Of a stretch of DNA of 64,000 bases, positions 11,213 to 23,300 are shown piece after piece; positions within the stretch are counted from its first letter, which is position 1; each line of letters begins with the position of its first letter. Location of the stretch: positions 76,266,795 through 76,330,794 of the forward strand of contig CM066327.1 of the NCBI GenBank assembly GCA_033807775.1, read 5' to 3'. The DNA comes from Saussurea involucrata (Eukaryota; Streptophyta; Magnoliopsida; Asterales; Asteraceae). A model generated the notes under the pieces. It saw nothing but the letters and a program-made list of their open reading frames with translations, searched no databases and was not told the origin of the DNA. The translations under genes were made by a program, and so were the position numbers.

Positions 11213-14200
11213 AAACCTCATGTGCAGATCTGGTACTTGGATTCTGGATGCTCCAGGCACATGACGGGGAATAAGGAGCTGTTAACTTCTTTTAAAAACA
11301 AAATTGGAAGTGCAGTAACCTTCAGAGGAGACAATGGCGGACAGATTAAAGGTTATGGTACATTAGTAAATGGTGGTGTTTCAGTCTCTGAAGTTGCTTA
11401 TGTTGAAGGATTAAATCATAATCTTCTCAGTATAAGTCAACTCTGTGATCACGGATTTGATGTCAATTTCAGGAAGAAGTACTGTTCCTTACTACTTTCC
11501 GAGTCTGGTCAAGAACTCTTAAGAGCTGACAGAAAAGGCAATCTTTATAAAATGAACTTTAAACCAAACCAAAACTCTACAACAGAGAAACTATGTTTAG
11601 TGTCTTTGAAAAATGAAGATGCCTGGCTCTGGCATAAAAGATTTGCCCATTTGAACTTTCAAAACCTTGACAAGCTCGTGAAACTGAAATTGGTAATAGG
11701 ACTACCTTCCCTGAAGTTTGACAAAGACCATCTCTGTTCTGCTTGTGAGCTGGGCAAAATGAAAAGATCTTCACACAGAACAAAGAGTGATCATAGTTGT
11801 CCCAGACCTTTGCATATGCTTCATGTGGATCTCTGTGGTCCAATCTCTGTGCAAAGTCTATCGGGCAAGAGGTATATCCTTGTTTTAATTGATGAATATT
11901 CTCGATATATCTGGATAGAGTTCATCAGAGTAAAATCTGATGTCCCAGAAATTCTGATAAGTTTGTTGAAAAGGATACAGGTTCTGTTAGATCTAAAGGT
12001 ACAAAAGTTGAGAAGTGATAACGGAACAGAATTCAAGAACGCCAAAATTGATGCCTACCTAACAGAGGAAGGTATTTCCCAAAACTTCTCAGCAACAAGA
12101 ACTCCACAACAGAATGGAGTTGTGGAGAGAAAGAACAGAACTCTAGTAGAAGCCGCCAGAACCATGTTGGCTGGCTCTGTTCTTCCAATGAACTTCTGGG
12201 CAGAAGCAGTCTCAACAGCATGTTTTACCCAAAACAGAGCTGTAATAGTGAAAAGATTTAAGAAGACTCCCTATGAACTCATCAACAAAAGAAGACCAAA
12301 CGTGAAATTCTTTCATGTTTTTGGCAGCAAGTGTTACATATTGAATGACAGAGATCATCTTGGAAAGTTTGATAAGAAAGCAGACGAAGGAATCTTTATT
12401 GGTTATTCCTTAACCTCTAAAGCCTACAGAGTCTACAACTTCAGATCTCGGGTCATTCAAGAAAGTGTAAATGTGTCCTTTGATGAAAGAACATCAAGAT
12501 TCTCTGATCAAAAATCAACAGAGGGGACATATACAGAGAAGGTGACGACAAGCTCTTCAAAGACAAGAGAAGAAGATATAAATCTCATGTTCAACGATTT
12601 TTTCAATGATGATGATTCCTCTGATAACGTCAACAGAGGAGATCAAGCTCAGAACTCAATAGAACAAAATCTGACAGGTACAACTCTTACTGGGACCTCA
12701 AATTTTTCACCATCTACTTCTCTGTCTACAGGAGTAATTCAAAGAAATGAGGAACCACAACAGAGCGAAAGAGAACCTGTTCAAGAACCATCATCACCTT
12801 TGCTAACTAATATTGGCAGAGACTCCTTGTTTGAAAGCTCACCTTCACAGAGCCCTGTTAATGACTCTCAGAGCAATGAGGCCACTCTCCAAAGTTGTGT
12901 GCCACAGAGCCCTGGTCCCATTCAACAGAGCTCTGATGCTGAAGTTCGTCTTTTCCCATCAGAAGCACAAACCCCGCCTGTTGTCCATGCTCCCATGACA
13001 CGATGGACAAAGGATCATCCTCATCATCTTATCATTGGTGCTGCTGAAGATGGTGTGAAGACAAGATCAGCCACAATCAATGAAGCTTTCTTTGTAAATT
13101 TTCTAAGCATGATTGAGCCGAAGAAGATTTCTGAAGCCCTAGAGGACCCAAATTGGATCGAAGCTATGCAAGAAGAGCTTCTGGAATTTGAGAGAAATAA
13201 AGTCTGGTCCTTGGTTCCACTCCCAAAAGGAAAAACAGCCATTGGAACCAAATGGGTGTTTAGAAACAAAAAGGATGAAGATGGGATTATCATCAAAAAC
13301 AAAGCCCGTCTGGTTGCAAAGGGATACAGACAGGAAGAAGGAATTGACTATGACGAAACCTTTGTACCTATGGCTAGGCTAGAAGCCATAAGAATCTTCC
13401 TAGCCTATGCTGCTCATAAAGGTTTTAAGGTCTATCAAATGGACGTCAAGTCTGCCTTTCTAAATGGCAAACTGCAAGAAGAAGTTTATGTCCAGCAACC
13501 ACCTGGTTTTGAATGTTCAGAGTTTCCAGACCACGTTTACAAGTTAGACAAAGCTCTCTACGGCCTTAAGCAAGCTCCCAGAGCCTGGTATGAAACTCTG
13601 TCCAAATTTCTGTTGATCAATCACTTCGAAAAAGGTACTGTCGATAAAACTCTATTCTTTAGAAGGTATAAGAATGATATATACTTCTGGTACAAATATA
13701 TGTTGATGATATTATTTTCGGGTCTACTCGGCAAGAGTACTGTGACAAGTTTGAGAGTTTAATGAAAAGTGAATTTAAAATGAGCATGATGGGAGAACTT
13801 TCATTCTTCCTGGGTTTACAAGTTAAACAATCTGACAGAGGGACTTTTATAAGTCAGTCCAAGTATATCTCTGATATGTTGAAGAAATATAAGCTCAATG
13901 ATTCAAAACCCATGAAAACTCCTATTGCCACTGGAGTTAAACTTGATCTTAAGAGTGAACCAACAGATGTCAAGCACTACAGAGGCATGATAGGGTCACT
14001 TTTGTACTTAACTGCTAGCAGACCTGATATAATGTTTGCAACCTGTCTCTGTGCCAGATTTCAGGCTAATCCAACAGAAACTCATTTAACTGCTGTCAAA
14101 CGTATTTTTAAATATCTGAAAGGGACTCAATTTTTGGGTCTCTGGTATCCTCTTAACTCTGGTTTCGAGCTTGTAGCATACACAGATTCAGACTATGGAG

Positions 14201-14639
14201 GATGCAAGAATGACAGAAAGAGTACTTCTGGTAGCTGCCAACTGCTTGGAGATAAGTTGGTAAGTTGGACATCCAAGAAACAGAACTGTGTCTCAACTTC
14301 TACAGCAGAAGCAGAATATGTTGCCGCTGCTAGCTGTTGCTCTCAAGTAATCTGGATGAAAACTCAACTCAAAGATTATGGTCTGGAATATGGTAAGATT
14401 CCAATTCTATGTGACTCCAAGAGTGCCATTGCCATAACTGCAAATCCAGTTCAGCACTCAAAGACTAAGCACATCGACATAAGGTATCACTTCATAAAGG
14501 ATCATGTTGAAAAGGGACTATTGAAATGTACTTTGTTTCAACAGACCTCCAGCTTGCTGATTTGTTTACAAAAGCCCTTAATGAAAGGAGATTTAACTTC
14601 CTAATCAGCAAACTGGGTATGATGAACTTGTCCTCCTAA
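11207..14639 (+). pseudogene. pol: Copia-1 Pol: protease, integrase, reverse transcriptase, RNase H
   Basis: Domain order PR-INT-RT-RH defines Ty1/copia. Protease has WYLDSGCSRHMTG (about 11230). Integrase has an HHCC zinc region (WHKRFAHLN through CSACELGK) and a catalytic core with D in HVDLCGP, D in RSDNGTEF and E in NGVVERKNRT. RT starts near 13130 (EDPNWIEAMQEEL) and includes YRQEEGIDYDETF and QMDVKSAFLNG. A one-base change near 13688 puts the YVDD motif (about 13700) out of frame; the frame resumes at 13762. RNase H shows YTDSDYGG and STAEAEYVAA. A second one-base loss near 14517 shifts the end; the natural stop is TAA at 14637-14639. The copy is inactive unless these indels are assembly errors. 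Confidence 0.93.
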
Positions 14640-15524
14640 CTCTGTTTAAAATCAGTAGAGGCTCTGATGTTCCTACGAGAGCTCTGTCAAAAAGTTGGGT
14701 AGGATAGTTCAACAGAGTTCTGTTGTACACAAGAATTCTGTCGCGCAATTTTTTTGGTCGTACAAAAGTTCTTTTGCTAAAAAAAAATAAAAAAAATAAA
14801 AAATAAAAAATAATAATGTGCATCGTTTTACGGGGAGCAAGTCAGTACTCGGTGTCAAAATCTAAACTGACTGCTTTTTGATCTTCATTGATAAATTTTT
14901 TTTAAGGAGGAAATCCTGTTCTGATGAAAATCTTGAAAATATCAAGAATCTGACAGAACTCTGACCTCACACCAGAACCTCTGTTGTCTCTCACCAGAGC
15001 TCTATTGTTTGTCTAAGCTCTGTTCTTTTCTCATCAGAACAGAATTTTAAATACTACAAAGGTAAAGGTAAAACATCTTGGGTCAATCAAAAGAAGCAAC
15101 TTAACACAGCTCTATCAGAGCTCTGTTAGTCTGTTCTGCCACGTCATCAGAACACGTCATCAAAAGTAACGTCATCAGAGGTGCGGGTTATTTCTAAACG
15201 TCAACCACTTGTAACCCACACATCTCTAACCGCGACGGTTTACTTGCACAAAAGTGGTCAGAACAAATCCACGTGGCAATCTCCAATTGAAAGCTAAACC
15301 ACTAGCTGTCCCCACGATACACATTTCAGGCCACTCCACCTTCTGACACTCGAGTGCCTACAGTATCTGCGGCGATTACTCAGCCACAAGCTCGGACTAT
15401 AAATATCCAAAACCTTGACCCACTTCTTTTCTAAACTTCCTAAACCTTTCACCTTTCCCTCTTTTATTTAAACCCTGTTCATCTTTCCTCTTCATTCAAA
15501 CCTTCAAAACCCAAACCTGCAAAA
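14640..15524 (+). promoter_or_regulatory. Spacer with a promoter-like region for the Copia-1 accessory gene
   Basis: This 885-bp gap between pol and the accessory gene has no ORF of note. It holds CAGAG/CTCTG inverted motifs (14678-14688, 14711-14725, 15117-15126) and an A-rich stretch (14779-14817). It has four ACGTCA sites (15141-15146, 15154-15159, 15169-15174, 15198-15203), a CCACGTGG G-box (15269-15276) and TATAAATA at 15398-15405. A C/T-rich stretch leads to the ATG at 15525. ACGTCA is the reverse complement of TGACGT, the core of as-1-type bZIP sites. This looks like a complete plant promoter inside the element. Confidence 0.7.
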
Positions 15525-18500
15525 ATGGCAAACCCTCAACACTCAGCAGATTCAAGCCGTATTGGTCCCGTCGACCAAATTGTTATTCTCCCATACGAGT
15601 TTGCTGAAAGCAACCATCGATTAGATCCAAACCCTGCTCTCTATCTACCCACATACCACATATTTCTGGAGTTCTTCAGAAACTCAGAAATCTTCAGAGC
15701 CCTAACAGACTTCGACGACAACATTCCTGAGCTCTACATCAAGCAGTGGTGGACTACTTGCCAACACGTAGAAGAGCTAAACGGAATCATTGGCAATGTG
15801 GATTCTGGTCGAGATGGAGGTTCAGGAACGATCAGAATCAGAGCAACTACCCTGCGGAGAATCCTCGGAATGAAGAGCAAGCGACAGCTCGATATAGAAG
15901 CTTTCGAGAAGCCACCCAATACTGCTGTCCTTCTGGAGTTTGTACGATTTCTAGGCTACAACAAAGATATCACCCGCATCGGAGCATTCAAAAGACAGAA
16001 TCTACCACCAGTGTGGAATTTCATGTTCTCCACACTGAACCGAACCCGCACAGGAAAATCTGGTAGTCAAGATCAAGCCAGCATAGAAATCCTACAGATA
16101 ATGTATGGATTGTTCTTTCAAAGAAACCTTGACTATGCCAGCATTCTCTACACCGACCTTCTCACTGCTGTTAATCTCAAAACCTCTGCCATTGCCAAAG
16201 GAGGAGAAGTTGGGCAACATAAATTTCTGAAGAACATCAAGTTTCCAAGGTTTATCGGATTGGTAATCAGAAGAGCATTTCAGAGTCTGGAATTGACTCA
16301 ACAAGGCAATACGTTCAGGAACTGGGTCATGACCAGATTCAATCCCACCACTTCAGGAGAATATCCCCTCATTCGACGCGTTCCAGGTACAATGCTCGCT
16401 CTGATAAGCCCAGACCACATTTCTATCCAAAACTATAGACATGCTGCTCAACCTCAAGAACCTGAGGTGAGAACCCCAGCATACTTAGGCTCTGAGCCAT
16501 CTGAGGAGAGTTCGAGTGAGGAAATAGGAGTGGAAGAAGGAAACAGACCAGAGGTAAGAGTACCCGAAGTGGGGTCTTCCTCTAGAGTGATGATGGAGGA
16601 GGAAGTAGGGAACATAGCATCCACTATGGAGACTGTTCATAAGGAAGTACAGGAGTCACCAGAGGTAGAAGTTCTTTCCTCTGATACTGGTGAGAAAGAG
16701 GATAACAGAGAGGAACCCGAGTGTTTCACAACCTTAGGTGCCGAGGAAAATGTGAGGATAGAAGAAGATGTCCAAGATGACACATCTGAGGGAAATCCTA
16801 GCCCACATCCTAGTGCTTCCACACAATCTAATCCTGGTGATCAAGACCAAGGGATTATTGAAACAGAGGTGCACACCTCGAACCCCAACCAGCCTATACC
16901 ATCAGAGGCACTTCTTCATACCTCTGATACGCACGAAGCCGGGGAAACTATCTTTGGTAGTGATGTTCATTCGCCCCAAAACATCAATAGGTCACCTCCA
17001 CACGATGATGCCTCTGTGGCACATTTAGAGACTACACAAATTAGACCAGAGATCTTTGTAATCTCACGTAGCATCTGTCCGACTCAGGGACAATGGGAGA
17101 CCATAGTAGAACAAGGGAAGACATTGCTTGATCCATATGCTTCCCATCACACCAGATTTTCTTTTTCAGAACCTGAGCTGGAAGAGGAAACCTTGGTCAG
17201 AACACCTGTAGTTGTATCCCCTCAAAGGGAACATCAAGGATCAGGTGGAAGTCCTCCAAGAGCCAACATTAACACAACTCTTGACAGAGGCACCTCTGAA
17301 CTCGAGGCAAAATTGGAACCATGTGTTGGAACCAAGGAGACCCCCGTTGACACTGTCACAAGAGCAGAGTTCGAAAGCTTCTGTGACAGTATCAACAACT
17401 CTTTTAACGAGTATAAACTTATCAATGAACAAAAGGAGGAGCTGATCCGCAAGGAAAATGCTTCTCTTAGGGAAGAACTGCTGAACATCTCAAACAAGCA
17501 TGCTGATCTAACTCGAAGGTATGACGAAGCTGCAACACTCAGAACAGAGTCTGAAAGGGTCAGAGGAGAAGAGATTGCAAAGCTGACGACAGAGATAGCC
17601 GACCTACGATCAGTCAGAGCAGAGGAAGTTACAAAGACTTCGACAGAACTTGCAAACCTAAAGCGACTTATAACAGAGAACCACGCAGCGCAGATGAACA
17701 GAACCCTTCCCATCCCCACGGTTATTCTTTCAGAATCTAATATCAGAACCTTGACAGAGCTAATTACCAACTCTGTTAAGGAATCCATAAAAGAAGCAAC
17801 CACTTCATCTGCTACTCCACTCAACATCTCCAGCCCTAACCCAAATGACCTACCCATGACAGTTGGGCAAATGGGAGACTTCAAAAAATCCGTTCTAAGC
17901 CGGATGATGACGATCTCATCAAAATTCGTAATGAAGGCTAAGGCAACAGAGCAACATGTGAAAGCGTCTCTTGATACTCACAAAGTCAGCTTCGAGGCTC
18001 AAGTAGAAGAAATCAGAGCCGCTGCAACAGAGGTAGAAGATGTGATGAAACAGACAGCCTCAAACTTTACTAATATCATCTTACAGACTGCCTCTACATC
18101 AAAAAGATCTGCAGAAGAAGCACCTACAGACGAACCCGCAAGCAAGAGACAGAAAACTGGTCTGAAGTTTGTTGTTCAGTCCTCACCAAAAGCTCGAATT
18201 GAATCCTCTGACGATGATGATGACTTCGAAGACGCTCAAGAAGGTCAATCCGACAATCAATTGGGTGAGTCCTCAGAACAACAAAAGGGGGAGAAGGAGA
18301 AAGAGAAGGAGAAGGAGAAGGAGAAGGAGAAGGAGAAGGAGAAGGAGAAGGAGAAGGAGAAGGAAGAGGTAGAAAAGGAGAAAGAGGTAGAAAAGGAGAA
18401 AGAGGTAGAGAAGGAGAAAGAGGTTGAAAAAGAAGCCAAGGGTAAAGGGAAAGTCACAGAAGCAACTGAGGCAGAGACTACAGAAGGAGAAAAGGGGATG

Positions 18501-19556
18501 ACAGATATGACTGAAGTGGCATTCGACTACATGTTCAAGAACAGAGTCATCAAAGCGACAGAAGAGTCATCGCAAGAACCACCAGAGATCATATGCCTAG
18601 ACACCCCTCCTACTTCTCCAACAAAAGAACCAGAAAGGACAGACCAATCCTTTGCTGAAGAACAAATAAGTCAAGCCGAATCTGCTCACATCGACACCCT
18701 TATGGCAGAGACCCACAATGACCCAAACCCAACTGTAACAGAACAGAACCCAGAAACCTCTACCTTTCACACCGAAAAACCTGCCTTAGAAACGGTATTT
18801 GCATTTCTCTATGCTGACAGAGACATCATCCCTGTAAATGCCGTACCCATCAACCCATACCTCAACCCAATCAGGATAAACACCATCTCTGATGCAAGGC
18901 TAAAGTTCATCCAAACCAAGTCAAATCAGAACAGAGCCATCAATATAAACTTCCGTATCCGCAGAATTCTGGACATCAAGCACAAGAAGTTTGAACACGA
19001 CAGGGTCACATACCATGAATACACTGTGGAATCAACAGAAGGCTGAAATGAAATCTTCAATGACAATGATCTCGTCCTTCTGAATCCATATGACCTGATC
19101 TTACTCCATGCATATTGCTTGAACTTCTCAGAAAGATACACATCGGCCAGAACTGCGCTACCAGAAGTCAGATTTGCTATGCAAGAACACATCAATCTCA
19201 GAATACAGATTGATTAACAACTTGGCATATAGTTTGAAGTGGAGAAACTAGCGATTGCACCTCCTAACGAAAACCTTGAGGGTTATGGTCATCACAGAAC
19301 TGGAACTGTAGTAGAAGATCCTCCAGTCTTTATCTGCAGACAGAAGGGCATAAAGAAGGCCATCAGAGCAAATGAAGCCCACAAGTACTCAAGTGAATCG
19401 CTGGTATACATCAAGAACATAATCGAAGATCTCCCAAGAAACAAGTGTCCTGAAAAATAGCAGAAACTCTTCATCGACCAGATTGATCTGATGCTGGATT
19501 TCCGAACTCTTATCAGAAGATTCGACAGAATTCTTAGGGGAGACAACTATGCTTAA
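15525..19556 (+). pseudogene. Copia-1 3' accessory gene (env-position ORF)
   Basis: ATG 15525 (AAAAATGGC) opens a 1173-codon ORF. The stop at 19044-19046 is followed in frame by homologous sequence to a natural TAA at 19554-19556, interrupted by three more stops that look like decayed Gln or Trp codons. Residues about 40-260 form a globular region with YIKQWWTTC, LRRILGM, WNFMFSTLNR and LQIMYGLFF, shared with the F gene at 49743. Acidic Ser/Glu-rich sequence follows, then a coiled coil (about 620-750), then a Lys-Glu repeat encoded by 18290-18430. The C-terminal module aligns by eye with F, B and G (KKAIRANEAHKYS in this copy). I see no signal peptide or membrane helix, so a nuclear or nucleic-acid-associated role is more likely than an envelope. 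The function is unknown. Confidence 0.75.
18288..18430 (+). repeat. GAGAAG microsatellite encoding a Lys-Glu repeat
   Basis: A run of GAGAAG hexanucleotide units grades into GAAAGAGGTAGAAAAG units. It encodes an alternating (KE)n tract, then EVEKEK repeats, in frame inside the accessory gene. Slippage in this tract would change protein length without shifting the frame. Confidence 0.9.
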
Positions 19557-19692
19557 AATGTACTGATCTTTTAATCTTCTTGTAATATCCCAAAAGACTA
19601 GTGCAAGGTTTCGACAGAGGTAAAAGTTCTCTGTTCTTTTGTTTAAATCTCTGTCAAATGTAAATCTTTATTTTCAATACTTAGGGGGAGAT
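19557..19692 (+). other. Copia-1 3' UTR and polypurine tract
   Basis: A short untranslated region ends in TTAGGGGGAGAT (19681-19692) directly before the 3' LTR. This is the plus-strand priming tract. The same GGGGGAGAT-TGTTAG junction occurs in A and E. Confidence 0.88.
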
Positions 19693-20397
19693 TGTTAGCC
19701 TCAAGTATCTACTATGTAAAAGTATTGAAAATAATTCAAGATAGAAGACCAACAGAGATCAGACAGAAGACATGGAAGAAGTTCATCAAGAAGACCAACA
19801 AATCTCAACAGAGCTCTGTCGAATCTAACAGAAGAACAAATTCAACAGAGGAACAAGTAGTCATCAGAAAGACCAACAGAGCTCTTTCGACAGAGCTCTG
19901 GTGAAGTGAAGACCCCTGTCAGCCTAAGCCTCGAAGGAAAGCCCAAGTGTTAGACAAGTGTCCATACTTTCCACGTATGCCCTAAAATAGGAGACACTCT
20001 TTCCACGTGTCATTCCAGGGTACGATAGTACACTGTCTATACTTTTTGAGGGCTATAAATATTGAGGTAGTGGGACAAACATTTGTAAGCTTTGGGAAGA
20101 GTAGTTTTTCCACAATTGTTTAAGCACATACTGCAGCAATCCCGAGCACTACCTCCGTACGATATTGTTGTCCTATGAGATTTCCGAACACACTTTAACT
20201 TGTTCTTGGTGTGATTCATTATCAATATATGAGCAGCTTTTATATCTGATATTGTTATCATTTTACTGTTCAATATTTGATTCTCATAGTTCACTTATCG
20301 TTTACACAATCACTCATTTTAATGGCTTTATTTAATATGCTTCCGCTGTCTATTTTACTACCATTAATATGATACAACGTGAATCTGGGAACCTACA
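19693..20397 (+). repeat. Copia-1 3' LTR
   Basis: It runs TGTTAGCCTC to AACCTACA and pairs with 6955-7649. CAGAGCTCTG is at 19809-19818 and 19891-19900. TATAAATA is at 20054-20061. The target duplication CGTCT follows at 20398-20402. Confidence 0.96.
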
Positions 20398-23300
20398 CGT
20401 CTCAATATTTGGTCCGTGCCTATCTTATACAAGAAAGGGTCGTCCCAAACATATTGTCGTGTATCATGTAAAAACTTTTTAAATGGTTGTCCACTTATCC
20501 CATGGGGTTTTAGTCCACTTGCTAAAAAGTTGGCAATGTCAGCATACCAAGGAATATTATTTTCGAGATGTTGGGCTGATAACAATTGTTCATCGGGAAA
20601 ATTCTCTCTGACCGGAGTGGGATCAACAGTGCCCACTATCTTCTCGAGCCTGGACAAATGATCAGCTACCTGATTGCTTGTTCCTTTTCTGTCAACGATC
20701 TCAAGATCGAATTCTTGCAACAATAAAACCCACCTAATCAACCGAGGCTTGGAATCAGCCTTGGTGATCAAGTATTTTATCGCTGCATGATCCGTGTGCA
20801 CTATTACCTTCGTCCCTATCAAATATGACCTGAAACGATCAAAAGCAAACACCACCGCAAGTAATTCTTTTTCTGTGATGGTATAATTAATCTAAGCTTC
20901 AATCAGTGTTTTACTTGCATAATAAATGGGGTGAAAGATTTTGTTCTTCTTTTGCCCGAGCACTACCCCCACCGTCCAATCGCTTGCGTCACACATGATT
21001 TCGAAGGGGAGTGACCAGTCAGGAGTGGTCACTATGGGTGCAGTAACTAAGGCCTCTTTGATCTTTTCGAAAGCATCTCGACATTCTTGGGTAAAAATAA
21101 ATTCTTTTTCATGCTGCAACAGGTTACATAGGGGTTTGGTAATTTTTGAAAAATCTTTGATGAACCTCCTATAAAAACCTGCGTGACCCAAAAAACTTCG
21201 TATGCCTTTTACAGTTGTGGGTTCGGGAAGTTGTGCCACTACTTCAAGCTTGTCTTTGTCAACTTCCAACCCTCTTTTTGAAACAAGGTGACCTAGGACA
21301 ATACCCTCTTCTACCATAAAATGACATTTTTCCCAATTTAAAATAAGGTCGTGGGTTTCACATCTCACTAGGCTTTTCTCTAAATTTCCCAAACAGTTGT
21401 CAAATGATGTTCCTATCACAGAAAAGTCGTCCATAAAAACTTCTATGGTGTCTTCTATCATGTCGGTGAAAATGGCCATCATACAACGTTGGAAAGTGGC
21501 GGGGGCATTACATAATCCAAATGTCATTCTCCGGAATGCAAAAGTTCCGTAAGGACAAGTAAAGGTAGTCTTTTCTTGGTCCTCGGGGGCGATATGGATC
21601 TGGTTGTATCCGGAGTATCCATCTAGAAAACAGTAAAATTCATTTCCCGCTAACCTATCAAGCATTTGATCGATGAAAGGTAGGGGAAAATGGTCTTTCT
21701 TAGTGGCTAGGTTGAGTTGTCTATAGTCCATGCATATTCGCCACCCCGTGACAGTCCTAGTGGGGATGAGTTCGTTCTTTTCGTTCTCCACTACGGTCGT
21801 CCCTCCCTTTTTAGGGACACATTGGACGGGGCTTACCCAATTGCTACTAGCTATTGGGTAGATAATACCGGCATCTAACCACTTCAAAACTTCTTTCTTA
21901 ACTACCTCCTTCATGATGGGGTTCAACCTTCTTTGAGGTTGGACTTTTTCAGGGTGGTCACTCTCCAAGTTAATCTTATGTTGACATAAAGAGGGGCTAA
22001 TTCCTCTAATGTCCGCTATGGTCCAACCAATTGCCTTCTTATGCTTCATTAACAAATCAATCAGAAGTTGTTCTTGTTTCTCGCTAAGTTTGGAAGAGAT
22101 AATGATAAGAAGTTTATTATCCTTAGCGAGATAAGCATATTTCAAGTGACAAGGCAATGGTTTAAGCTCTAACTCGGGAGGTTGTTCTATTGAAGGAGGT
22201 TGAACATTTCTATCCTTAAAATCCAAAGATTCAAAGGCTGCCACTACTTCGTTACACTCATCCTCAAAAGTGTCGTCACTCTCAAGGTCGGAGTGCTCAC
22301 TCTCATTTCCCACTGTGGGCACTGTACTTCCCACTGTGGGGATTACATCAAGATTGTAGGATCCATAAATCGAACTTAAAGCAAAGCAGTCTTCAGTGTC
22401 TATATACTTAAGGGACTTGAAGACATTGAATGTTACCTCTTGGTCATTAACTCGCATCGTGAGTTCTCCTTTGTGCACATCGATCAAAGTACGTCTGGTT
22501 GCAAGAAACGTACGTCCTAAGATGATTGGGATTTCTTTATCGGCCTCATAATCTAAAACAAGAAAATCGGCATGGAAGATAAATTTATCCACTTGGACCA
22601 AGACGTCTTCTATTTTTCCTTTTGGGTAGGCAATGGACCGGTCGGCTAGTTGTAATGTCACGGTTGTGGGTCTAGCCTCTCCAATACCTAACTTGTTAAA
22701 AATGGACAATGGCATCAAATTGACACTAGCTCCTAAATCACAGAGTGCTTGACCTACTTCTTGTCCTCCTATTGTGCATGGAATGGTGAAACTACCCGGG
22801 TCTTTCAACTTAGGTGGAATCTTGCTAGTAAGGAGGGCACTACATTCTTCGGTCAAAGCCACAGTCTCAAACTCACCCAACTTTCTTTTTTTGTTCAAAA
22901 TATCCTTTAAAAATTTAACATAGCTTGGCATTTGCTCGAGAGCTTCTACCAAGGGTATGTTAATATGAAGTTGTTTAAAAATGTCTAAGAATTTTTTAAA
23001 TTGAACATCGACATTTTTAGGCTTCATTCTTTGAGGAAAAGGGACACTTCTTGGGTCAATTTGAGTTTGCTGTGGTATTGGCTTTGGAATAGTAGGCTTC
23101 GGAACAGGTCCAAAAGTGGGAAGGCCAGGGATGTCGGTCCCCACAGTGGGGATCACAGTGACTTGAGGAGTGCCCACTGTGGGGATCACAGTGGGTATTT
23201 GAGGCGGATCGTCAGACTCGAAAACGATATCTTTCAGATCCTTTCCACTCCTAAGAGTGATGGACTTGACGTGCTCTTTTCCTATCACCTTAGCGTGTTC

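Larger units (their letters stand above)
6955..20397 (+). mobile_element. Copia-1, full-length Ty1/copia retrotransposon with 3' accessory gene
   Basis: A 13.4-kb element with both LTRs (695 and 705 bp), a Met-tRNA primer site, gag, PR-INT-RT-RH in copia order, an 885-bp spacer, a long accessory gene, and a PPT (AGGGGGAGAT). The architecture matches SIRE/Maximus copia elements, which carry an extra ORF after pol. The LTR copies differ by 8 substitutions and one 10-bp indel by my count, about 1.2%, so the insertion is recent. The coding lesions are a stop at 9447-9449, frameshifts near 11117, 13688 and 14517, the family-wide stop at 11198-11200, and four stops in the accessory gene. Single-base assembly errors could explain some frameshifts. 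Confidence 0.95.

Noticed and set aside
18257..18457. Ser-Phe repeat ORF on the minus strand
   Set aside because: It is the antisense of the GAGAAG microsatellite.
15525..19556. Interpretation of the accessory genes as retroviral envelope
   Set aside because: They occupy the env position, but no signal peptide, membrane helix or glycoprotein-like Cys pattern is visible. They look soluble, acidic and coiled-coil rich.
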